64,000 nucleotides of DNA. Source: Auanema rhodensis (taxonomy: Eukaryota; Nematoda; Chromadorea; Rhabditida; Rhabditidae). The translations under genes were made by a program, and so were the position numbers. This document shows positions 21,394 to 32,659 of this stretch, piece by piece (the stretch's first letter is position 1; the number at the start of each line of letters is the position of its first letter). The notes below the pieces were generated by a model that did not search any database, was not told where the DNA came from, and saw only the letters and a list, made by a program, of their open reading frames with translations. The stretch covers positions 8,938,131 through 9,002,130 of the forward strand of contig OZ059894.1 in the NCBI GenBank assembly GCA_964057225.1. The letters are read 5' to 3'.

Positions 21394-22605
21394 AAGCAGC
21401 AGTTAGAGCTTGTACATAATACATTCGCAATATCCTTTGCCAGTTTTGTTTGAGACTAACTTTAAGCTTTTTCCCGATATAATTTTTCTTGTGACTGATA
21501 AGGGTATGTTAACCAGTGAAAATATGTAGGAGATGTTTTAGTTTTGAAAGAAATAAGAGACTATTGTCTCTTGTTTTGTTTTATTTTGCTTGATCCAAGT
21601 AACTTCCACGAAGTGTTAGTTGCATATTTACTGTGATGCTGGGTATGGGTAACTTTTACAAAGAAAATATTATATACGAAGTTAATGATAATATCTTCCA
21701 TCCATTTGTTGTGTTTTGTCCTAATAATATTCTGTATTCACACTGTATAGTCATTATTATTATCATTTTTTAGCATTTCTACCACTTGCTGTGAAATTTT
21801 TTCATAAAGATTTATCTCATTTAATTGGACAAATGTTTTTGTTATAAGATAAAAGACAGATAAAGGAGAGCATGAAACCGTAATATCCCAATATCGGTTA
21901 CTGTTTTGCTGAACACTATGTATGAACTCAAAATACAAATCTAAGTCTACTTTAGGCTCGACACATAAAAGGCTTAAGGAGACACAGCTCAAAAAATAAC
22001 GACCAGAACAGATTCAGCTGGTCATTTACAGCTAATAGTACTGGTAAGGCAATTGCGCCCTCGTATGCACTATTCGCAGGAGATCCAACTTTAACAACAA
22101 ATTACAGAAACTGACAAAAAAGAGTACAAGAGAATAAGAGAGAAAAATAGATGAAGAAAAGGGAGAGACAGATGAAGTATTTGTGTGGAAAATGGATGGA
22201 GAGTTGCTATGAAACCTGAGTATCAAATCCCAGCTGTCTCCCAAAAAAAATGAAAATTAACACAATTAATAAAGAACAAGATAAACAACTATGTGGAGAA
22301 CTTAAACAGTGGAGGAATCGTTCTATATTTGCGCAGCTTATATACATCAGTCATTGAATAGCCGGTAGTACGCTGATATAGAGGAAGAATATAATGTTCT
22401 TCAATGGGATTGGATTAAATACATAATGAGTTGGTATGTGTATATAAGTGTATATGGGGTTGTGTATGTGTATGGATGTATGGATGTATGGGTGGCGAAC
22501 AGATCCGGTGTCACCGGAACCAGCCGGAACCTATCAGAGAACGACAACGGTCACAGAGTGAAGACTATGCTGATGAGAAGGCATTGTGCTTCCTTGCTAC
22601 TGCTC
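21394..22605. other. Convergent 3' flanks, no gene seen
   Basis: About 1.2 kb between the stops of the zinc transporter (plus) and the IRF2BP-like gene (minus). Open frames on both strands are short and overlap each other, as expected for untranslated 3' sequence. Confidence 0.6.
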
Positions 22606-25600
22606 TCAGTTCACAATCATGTTAGGAGTAGTTGCCACTGATGACGATGATGTATTGGAAGTTGTGGTCGAAGCTGGAGAAGACTGTTGAGCTGTCGTCT
22701 GAAAGAGTGTGATGTCATGGCGTATAGAAAGATATTGTCTCTTACCTGAGAGCTTTGAGCTGGTTGAGGGTTGGAGTTATTAGATCCGGGTGTTCCAAGA
22801 CCGGCAGCTTCACGTTGTCGCTTGAAGTCTTCATATTCATCTGCTAATATGGTAGCAATCTCGGATTGCATGAAAGCCCAAGGCATTGCGGAATTAACCA
22901 GGGGGCACTTTTCTCCGGAGGGGCAATACAAATCCTGCAAAAAAATAGAAATAACATGAAGAATAGAAGAAAGAATCTATTACCTGTCCAGTGCATTGCT
23001 TTTTAATTGAATCTCTAGAACATGGGAAACAAAACTTGTGTCCATTTACAGAAGGACATTGCACGAAATGAGTATCCTCCAATCGTTCTTGGCAAATAGT
23101 ACAGCGAAGAATACGCTCACTGAAGAGGAAAAAAAGGTAAAAATTAAAAAAAAAGTTTCTTTCATCAATATTGGCTTGAGTAAACTTGAAAAGAACTTAC
23201 TTATTATTAGTATTAAATCTTCTACGATCTACACTATTTGGATGATCAGGGCTATTGGTTGAGGTTGGTGATACAGAGGTTGTTTGAGCATCACCTGAAA
23301 TTAGATATAATGAAGAAAGTTGCTACTTTTTCATTTAATTTTAAGATTTTCTACAATTTTTAAACTATTTTATAATTTTTGTTCTTCCCTCTAATTGTTA
23401 AAGCAGCTGAGAATTCAATTTTAAAACTCCTAAGCAAATAGTTAGTTCTTCTTCTACCCATTTGACCTGAGATCAAGTAGTCAGTTTGAGCATCAAAAGA
23501 ATTCCAAGACCGGTTATCAGACTTATGTGTAGTTCACGTAGAATGGCAGCAAACAGAGACAACGTTTGGTATCTTTCGTTACTGAAGCTATATGCCTTGG
23601 CTTTGTTTGTTTTCACTTCCAATACTTCAGTATTTCCAGAAACTATTTCAACTCCCCCACCCTTTTCCTCTCTTTCTCTTTCAATCTCTCTCGTTTTCCC
23701 ATTGGAAGACGTTTTTTTTTGGTTAAACGTTCAAAAAATGAATGTTATGACTATAAGAGACAAGGACGGAAATATGCTTTGTAAATGCGTTTTTCAGACG
23801 TTTTTTCAATATCAACTTTGATGATCATGGTAACTTCATTGCATTCACATTAAGGCGGAAAGTTGTAGCCTTGAGCTAGAATATGTCCTTGTATAGCAGT
23901 TCTGTACTTATATGTGCTCCTTTCTTTTCTTTTTCTTTTTTTTTTGAAGCGATAAGTGACCTTTGTCGACTGGTACAGTCCGCCAAAATTGGAAACCTGT
24001 TTGAACTCTGAAGTTATGACATTGTGTCAATTACTGTGAAATGAATATGAAGCCTTCTGTTATGTATTGTAAGTTATAAGAAAACTTAATATAAGCATAT
24101 CGCATGATTGAGTAAGACCTTCAAAGGTAGAATTAGAGATCAAATCTTATTTACTCATTGATGTTCTTCTCGCATTGACCACCTTTCTCGGAATCTTCTC
24201 CTAACGACAACTACGTATCTTCCGTTCATTAGATGACATCTAGCTGGTACTGGGCCAGGAATAAAGTTGCAAATCGTGAGCGACAGCTTGACATCAAATG
24301 ATTTTGTCAACAGAATAACGAACAGAGACGGAAGTTATGCTCATACACACAGAAGCCTGTCAAGCTTTGTCGCTCAAAGTCGATAGACATTCTCTCCCAT
24401 CTGTTCTAAACATAAAAAATTCACCGCGAACATGGTATTGCATCATGCTACCGTATTTAATTTCAGATTAAACTCGATTGAACCGGAATTGGTTATTTCT
24501 AAGTTGGCTTAAGCCCAATTCAGAGTTGTCTGATGGAAAACAGTTGGTTCATGTTGTTTTGGAACAAGGAAATGACATATCTGCCAGTTATGGGTATTTT
24601 CTTTTCAAATCATCTACACAACGTTTCCTGTCAGAGGTTTGATGAAGCAAGATACATTCAGTACAAGCCATACATCAATCGAGTCCGATCGAGATTGCTA
24701 CACAACCTTATTTGGGTTACATCATTCGATGTTTTTGATAGAACCAGTTTAGATTCAAAATCGTAACTGGCAGTCTGCGTGACTTGGTGGTTATTGACTG
24801 CAAGAGAAAGAAGGAGAAGAAGAAGCTCTGTTGTTGCTGTTACCGCTGAAAAAACTTCAGCGAGAATAACGTGAAGAACGAGTACTTCCTTGCTTATTAT
24901 TCATCAGCTGTTGTATCGTCTGAGAGCTGAGTTCGTGATCAGATAGATTCAATAGGATGAAAAGACCATCGTTCGGCTGCTGTGTTTAGCCGACAACAGT
25001 TAGGGGATAGACGCAATTATTTGAGAAAAAACCCTCGTGACCGTATTTAGCCACGTCTTTCCGTGGTCAATTGTTGGCCGTTGTCCCCCATCTATACCAG
25101 TTCTGGTTTCGAAAAAAAAGACCCAAATTATTCTAGTAACTTGTTGAAATTGCGCAACTACTTAGCCTTACGGCTAGTGTTCCGTCATCTTCCTCTTCCT
25201 CTCTCTGGCTCTCTCTTTCCATCTCGTTTACTCTATCTCTTTTTCTTTTCATCTCTCTACCACGTGAATGAATATATGTACATGTCTCGTCATCTGAATA
25301 TGTTAGCGTATTTGGGTCGTGGTTCTAAAAACAATCCTCAGAACTAGTCAGCGAGCTATGACCCTATTGGTCGATTTCTCTAGGTTCATCTATTCTGGTC
25401 TCTTTTCACGTTGTCCTTTCTCCACAGCCCCCGACGCCTCAAGCGACTCCAGTCTTCTAAAACTCAAGGGTCAGTTTTGCGGCCTAATCAGCCGATAACG
25501 ATGGCGCAATGGGGTCGCGCGTAAAGACGACACATTGACCGGCTGTCAACAATAGCAAAAAACGGGTTTTTACATTGAGTATCGCCATAGCTAGACAGAC

Positions 25601-28064
25601 ATGGATGACATCATCAGAATACTTATATCCACATGTGATCTCTTACATGTAGCATTCTTAATTGGCACCTTTCATGTCATTAGGGCTGATGACAACCCTA
25701 CTTGAGCATCTGATATGGCAAACAGAAGCTGTTAAGCATTCATTGCTGATAAATGAAATCGTCAGCTTTTTTTGACATTGTTCTCAACACCATCTCAAAG
25801 TGTCTGTGTGGGAACTCTGAAACTGCAAAAATGGCTAACCTGTCAAACTGCTCATTATTTTCGAAAAGAGCTGCAGTCAGGTGGTCTTGGTGTTCTGATA
25901 ATCACTTTATTGCTCAAGTGACGGAGTCGATCGTGTGGTCTGAGGCTTCAATAAGCTTATCTCGTACCACAATTTTATTGATAAGCTCATGTGAACCGGA
26001 GTGATCAAATAGAAATGGACACTCTAGTGTTGAGGTTATCATCAGAGTTTTGCTCCGAGACAATTGAAAATCAGATACGTGAGTTGAAGTGACAACTCCA
26101 CTCTCGAGGGGATTCTATTGCTCGTACCTGCTGAAGCTCAGTTAAAATGAAAAGGTTGAGTTTTTTGTTTCGCAAAAGTTAAAAACGGTTTATGACATTC
26201 CCCCCGACCATAATCTCGTACCGGCCCTGATGATGGTACGAGAATGGGCAAGACCGGTCCGATGACGACCTCAGGACGATGGGAGAGAGGCAGATGAGGT
26301 CGCGACGTCGATGTCGCCCCCAGACGGACGAGGTGAGACAGTTTGATAGATCAGTGAAACTGAAGTCCCAATAAAGAGAATCAGAACACGGAGAAATAGT
26401 AGTAGTATTGACAGAGAGTAGAAGGATTGTGAAGAGGGTTGATGCGACTGAGGAGGTACCAAAAAAGAGAAAAAGATAAAGAGAAAAGAGAAACATATTT
26501 AGAGAGAGAGAAAGAAAATACGAGAGAAACAAATCGAACTGACGAAAAGAAAATACAAGAGGATGAGAGTATAAGAGAACAATTCGACAGAAATCCGGTT
26601 ATAAACTGCTCGTTGTCATAGCACGCCGAATAGTCGTTCACTATTACGTAACTGAATAAGGAAACGAGCCATGCAGGTGAGTGGCCAAGGTCTTTTGTTC
26701 CTTCGTACATGATCGACCAATTTTTTTTCAATTTTGAATATGGGAGTTCAAAAGAATTGAAACTTGTAAAGAAATTAGCTGGACGAACCTCGTTGTACTT
26801 TGGTGTACATATCATTCTTCAAATCATCATCGTGCTCTCGCTTCCTATTGTTAGATGTAGCAAGAGAAACTGTAGCAGGATTCAAACTAGGAATGATGCC
26901 ATTGATCAAACTTGGGAAGCCCATTTGAACTGAGGAAAGGGCATCTGAGATAGGTAGAAAGTCAATAACAGAATCATATAACAGCTGATACCGGCATGAA
27001 GAAGTTGGTTGGGAAGTTGATTTCTCATCTGCTGTTGAAGGATTGCTAGGTCTTCAACAGTGAGTTGATGTTGAGGACGTTGTGTAGCCATAGCTAGAAG
27101 GCGTTGTTGAACGATAGCCTGAAACTAAGAATCAGTTAACAATTGAAAAAAAACATATTAATGAAGTGTCAGTAAGACAAACCTCATTAATCTGTGACAT
27201 CGTGGGCTGAAGAGATGGTAATGCAGCATGCTGGGTAGTAGGAACGGTGATTCTTGGAGGAGAAAGCCGTCCAATAGAAGAAGCATTGGAGCTAGGAGTA
27301 GGCTCAGACTTCTGAAAACATTTAGAGTAAAGATATTGTATAATTCTCAGAATGATCTAACCATTCCGGATCGGTTAGGATTATCGCTAGTAGGGAATCC
27401 ATGAACACGTTTCATCTGTCGGGCATTTTCAATAACATTTTCAATTCTAAAATATAAAGTATATGTGATATAGTTATGTTAATTATAATTTGAGATTTGT
27501 GTATTTTCATCCATTTATGATATGAATCATAGAAAAGCATCTTATCTATATGTTGCAGTATTTGGTGTTTAACATAAAGAATAAAAGAAAGAAACGAGGA
27601 GAGAAAGAGCAGGATAAGAAGAGAAACGAGGGAAAAGCTTTGATTATCAAATTGGTTAAAGCTACACCTTCTCTCCTCATTGAACATTGCACTCCTTTCT
27701 AATTGAGTTGAATTGATAAGTGAAAATAAAATAAATAATCATTATGATTGCATGAATAATGACATATTTATAAAAGACAAAGTTCATGGTTTTTCGGTTT
27801 CTAATGAAACCTTTTCATTCATGTTTGTTTCAAGATTAGCTTGTCGTTATCGATATTTATTGATCAAAAGTCAAGATTTGTTATGAATGGTGATTGTTTA
27901 ACGTACCTATCGGCTCCTTCGTAGTTGACACATCCACGACATACCGGCTCCACGTAATCAGTACACATAGCCCAGGGCCATCGGGGAAGATCACAAAGGT
28001 AACAGTGCTGACGTTGGGCAGCTTTTGAGCCCAAAGATGTGGGACCGTTCATGGCCGTCAGCAT
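22606..28064 (-). CDS. IRF2BP-family zinc-finger/RING transcriptional co-regulator
   Basis: A 388-residue protein from nine exons: 28064-27907, 27446-27362, 27311-27183, 27118-26992, 26944-26789, 23294-23201, 23119-22984, 22934-22746 and 22698-22606. The N-terminal IRF2BP zinc finger is clear ([15 protein letters not shown] then [15 protein letters not shown]; ligands C21, C24, C42, C45), followed by [17 protein letters not shown]. The middle is Gln/Ser/Pro-rich with a basic NLS-like RKRE at 200-203. The C-terminal RING has C256, C259, C271, H277, C280, C283, C299 and C305 ([41 protein letters not shown]). The family represses transcription in the nucleus and may act as an E3 ligase. This protein is shorter in the middle than vertebrate members. 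The start ATG directly follows a TCTATTCCAG acceptor. Intron 5 is 3.5 kb. Confidence 0.96.
23295..26788 (-). other. 3.5-kb intron of the IRF2BP-like gene
   Basis: The intron separates the Gln/Ser-rich middle from the RING half. It contains GC-richer stretches (about 24.2-26.1 kb) that differ from the usual short AT-rich introns here, a hairpin CCACG-TCTTTC-CGTGG near 25051-25066, and GA-rich purine sequence at 26460-26570. Open frames inside it (for example 25753-26004 plus) lack matching splice sites. It could hold regulatory elements or alternative exons. Confidence 0.6.
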
Positions 28065-30739
28065 CTGGAATAGATGAATAGGGTAATGTGGTGAAAGAGA
28101 AGAAGAACGAAAACATGAGAATATTGAGCAAAACGATAGAGAATATTCAATATAGTAATAGTATAGCTGATAATTAACTCAAAGAAGTGGTATATATTAT
28201 CAGAAATTTTGAAAGTATAATGGACATTGTAGCAAATACGAGAAATGTTTCAACTTCATGCAAAATGATGGAACGAATTTCAGAAAATAGAAATGGCGCC
28301 AATCTATGACAAGGCCTTCATGAGGGTTTTATAGAAAGAAAGGCAGAAGAGGAAGGCTGGACATCTAGTAGAACATCTGCTGAGAATCTGATGACAGAAT
28401 TGTGCTCGGTAAGAGATGAAACAAAACAAATTTTGGTTTGTTTTTGAACATAAATATCTGACCATCTGAGAATGAAATAGAAAGATATTGGGATTGGGAT
28501 GAAAAACAAATGACATGAGGAAGATTGAATGTGAAAATTGAAGAAAAAGAAAAATAGATAAAAAGAAAAAGAGAGAGAGATTGAATATATAAAAAGAGAG
28601 AATTTGATAAAAGAGACCACCAATTGAAAATGAAAAAACAGACATTGGAAAAGAAATGTCTGGTCCGATGGCAAATATCTATTATTATTCAAGATGAACA
28701 GAAACGATGGCGACGGCATGTAATTTACATCTCATCAAGTCATCGAGGTCGGCTTTGTGATGAATGCGAAAATCCTTCAAAGCTCTGGAATGACAATGGT
28801 TCGGAAGATGCCCGACGATGTGGCGGTCGATGCGAAGTTTCGCTGATGCGATGCCGCATGAGCATGAAAGTAAGCTAAGACGTGTGCCAATGAGTAGAGA
28901 ACAGATCTTATTGGCAGAATAAGGAGGAATTATTATGAATCATAGAAAATACAGATGAAAGATACAGTTTTGAGATAATTTAGTAGTAGCAATCGTATTG
29001 TAATCGTGATGACCAAAAATGGCCTGCTTTTTACTATATGGTGTCCGACGACTGACCTCGACGGAAAGAAGAGGTGGGAGGGGCAGGAAGGTTAAAGGCT
29101 GACGGCCGGTCTCTTCGGTGCTGTGGGCGGGGATTCGGACGGTCGTCTGACCAGCGATATGACGATGAAAAGAAGTGAGGAAAAAAGTTCATTAAATAAG
29201 GAAACGGGCAACAAACTCGGAAGACGGGCAAAGCGAGGGTGGACGCAAATGAAAGATAAGACGACCAAAATATGGACTAGATTCTCACGTGAGAGTCTGG
29301 GCTTCAGAATCAAACAAATGCGTAGAAACAGAACGACACGCATGGAAATGACACATTGGCTCGAAAATATGGGGCATCACTCCCGAAAACGTTAATCTCA
29401 CTTCGGATGAAGGTTTCCGACAAACTTGATTCAACTTCAAGTTTAAATAGTAAACATGGTTTTCAAGAAGCTATGAAACTGTTTTTTTCCGTTTTTAAAA
29501 AAGGAAGCATGTCATCATTATGACAGTACCAATGCAGATAACTTTTTTCTTGCAAAATTTATGAGAGAAGTAGCGATATGAGGCTTAAAAGCTGAAAAAA
29601 CGACAAGAAAAAGTCTATTTCATCGACCGTTCATGAAATGTACTTTGAAAACATCGAGAAAGATATATAAGAAGTGATTGTTAAGTGTTCTATAGTACAG
29701 AATACATGAGATCTTAGGATATTGCTCTATATGAGCTATCAGGTTTTGAAAAAAAAAACTAGAAAATTCAAGAAATTCAGTACCACATGACGAGAACGCT
29801 GAATATCTTGTTGAGGCATCACTAAGCGTTCTACTTATGCAACAACATGTATTAAAGTAGTTTTCTTATTCAATGTCTGACGGCTAGTCATTGTTCGGAA
29901 AAAATGGAAAAAAGGGTCAAGTTCTAACCAGAATATCAGAAAACCCTGATAATGTTTCGATGAATCACATAACAACTCTGGAAATCATTAATGAGATATG
30001 ATATTCAGCAAATACAAATAGAAGACCAAAATAAGAAAGATACAGATTTTTGAGTGGAAAAGTAAGAAATCAATTAGCTTCAACGATCATACTGCTCTAG
30101 CATTCCATGGAAGTTTGTCATTTCAAGTCAATTTGAAATTTTAATCTACTTCAACATAACTCTTGAAACATACACTTTCTCTCTTTTAATAAAGAGAAAG
30201 AGAGGGGTGAGAGAATTGCTACGTTTAACGAACTGATAACATGCTTGATAACAACATTAAGCTTGTTCTGTACTTTGTTCTCGTAAACTATCTTCTGATT
30301 TAGATGCCCGGAAGAGATGGAGCACCTCAACTATTTGGTTTTTTTTTGATAAAAATGGTTGTTTGGTCAGAAATATGACTAGCTTCAATAGTTCAAATGT
30401 ATAGATAGTGTAGTTTAGGCTTCGAGAGATATACATATGCATTTCAAAAATTTTAGTACAGAACCTATGACTTATAGATGACGATACAAAGTATAGCGTT
30501 CGGTAATGAATCCATTACGTCTGAATCTTTTCACGATAGACGCTTACGAAGCAGTGATGTCATCAGGAGTTCTCAGGAATCATTCGATAGCATATGAGTC
30601 AGCTATACGATGTTTCATATACATATATGTATGTGCAAGAAATACTCAAGTTTAACATAAAAAAGGAAAATTTTTTTTCTTTTCTATTCGAAAAGCAGAA
30701 AAGAGTAAGTTCAACTAAAAAAGGGAGAGAGAAATATGT

Positions 30740-30740
<1 letters not shown>

Positions 30741-30778
<38 letters not shown>

Positions 30779-30802
30779 GAGAGAGAGAGGGGGGGGAGAG
30801 AG
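30741..30802. repeat. (GA)n microsatellite
   Basis: About 60 bases of GA repeat with one GC interruption, ending in a run of G. Confidence 0.95.
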
Positions 30803-32433
30803 ATCCAAAGTCATAGATGATAATATCAAACGATAATCACATTTCTTCTAATTTTAGAGAAAAATCAGTAAGAATAGCTATGAACTCGAAAGATTTCATT
30901 TGGAGATTTCTCTTATCAACAGCTAGCTAGCGAAAAACGTCGGAGCATATTCCGTTTTCACTTGGCGTCACCATTCTCATAAGGTCTGATACTTCAGACT
31001 GATTATCTAAAGCTAAAATGTATGTCGCCAGATGTTATGGTTATAATTAAAACTGAAAAAAGATGAAAAATACAAATATGTAGCATTTTCCGGGATTGCC
31101 CAAAGGACATGAAATCTGAAAATGAGCAATTACAAGAGAAAATTAAATAGTTTGATGTAACATAATCAAATTGCAAGACCTGCAATGATTTAAAGATAAG
31201 AAAGATTGCGAGAGAGAGGGTGAAAGGAAAAGTAGTGCAACTTCGTTCAGTTATTTTCTTGAAGCAAAAGCTACGTGAATCAGCGGAAAGCAAGACGTTT
31301 AATCTGCTGGAAGCACGAAGAACGTAAACTGAGTTCAGTAGGTTCTCAGAATTGGCTTTAGAGAAGAGTAAGTGGGATGTACATAGCAAGCAGAAGTGAC
31401 CAAACATGACGTGGTCTCACCACGACCAATACGGAAGTATCCTCCGTATAGAAGCTTTCTATTGTAGACAATTGCTATACCACAAACAGTTCAATCTGTC
31501 TGTTCGTCTTTCGTTCGTTTTCCTTTCCATCTTGTCGAAACCTTCGTATTCCTCTAACTCTCTCTCTTGCTCTCTCTTTCATTCTCAATCTTTTCACTCT
31601 CTTTCATCTCTATCAGTTTAATTTTCGTTATAGGAAGAGTTGTCTGCTTTCTATCGTCTCTTCTCCTACATGCGCTTTCGACGGAAGTTGACGCAACTTC
31701 AACGCTAGAGATTCCTAAAGCTTCTGTTTGTGTATATAAGCCGAACAAAGGAGGGAGAAGTAAGAAGAAGGAGAAGATGACTAGGAAGTAAACTACGATC
31801 AAAATCAAAATTTAAATTTTGGAAATCTTGTACCCGAACAACGAATAATCGTTATCCAAGACGACAGTTTATAATGCTTATCGATAATTCTTGGATGATG
31901 AAAACACGTAAAGTGAGTTCTCAAACGGAACATAGATAGAAAAACGTAGAGATAACATTTCAAAAGGAAAAGAAATAAAAAAGAAAAAATTAAATACGAA
32001 TATGAGCGTTAGATTGGAAACATCTATGAATCCGCCTGACCTTGGTAAAGCTTAGAGCAGAATGGTATGAACTTTGTGAATTCAACTCTATTCCTCTTTG
32101 CTTCGTTCTCTTTCTCTTGTTGAGCAAGCGGAGAAATACAAACGAAACTGTAGGATATATAGAAGAGAAGGAGAAACTAGGAAAGGCGAAGACGAAATGT
32201 AAGACTGCTAGTTGGAGAGGGATAGATAGACAGATAAAGGAGGACTAGTTACGACTGGGGTCGAAGTTCGTTAGGCAAACAGTTTGTCGCCCATCCGGAC
32301 TAGAATACACGCATTCACGTACGTTGCGTGGGAAAAAAACGGAGACAAATAGAGAACAAGATGGAAAGAAGTGAAGCTTGAGTTGGTGCAGTAGATTTCC
32401 TCGCAGAGTTGTGTCTCGAAAAGAATTATGTGC

Positions 32434-32436
<3 letters not shown>

Positions 32437-32494
<58 letters not shown>
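32437..32494. repeat. (GA)n microsatellite
   Basis: About 58 bases of GA repeat with a single GAGCGA interruption, the same interruption as in the repeat at 30.74 kb. Confidence 0.95.
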
Positions 32495-32497
<3 letters not shown>

Positions 32498-32639
32498 TGA
32501 ACAGGTAAGTAAACGACAACGAAGAATACTACAAGTAAGAAATTGAGTCAAACGAGGAGGGTGTGAAGTATTAAAGAATGAAACGAAGAGCTACCGTTCA
32601 TAGTACTTGATCAGAGAAAAATGAGTTGCGATGTACATG

Positions 32640-32659
32640 ACGTGAAACACGTGAACTAG
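32640..32659. promoter_or_regulatory. Paired E-box-like motif, copy 1
   Basis: ACGTGAAACACGTGAA at 32640-32655 is repeated exactly at 35829-35844. It contains CACGTG preceded by ACGTG at nine-base spacing, and both copies are followed by CTAG shortly after. Confidence 0.4.

Noticed and set aside
30594-30836. Arg/Glu-repeat ORF on plus and Ser/Leu ORF on minus
   Set aside because: Both are translations of the GA microsatellite.
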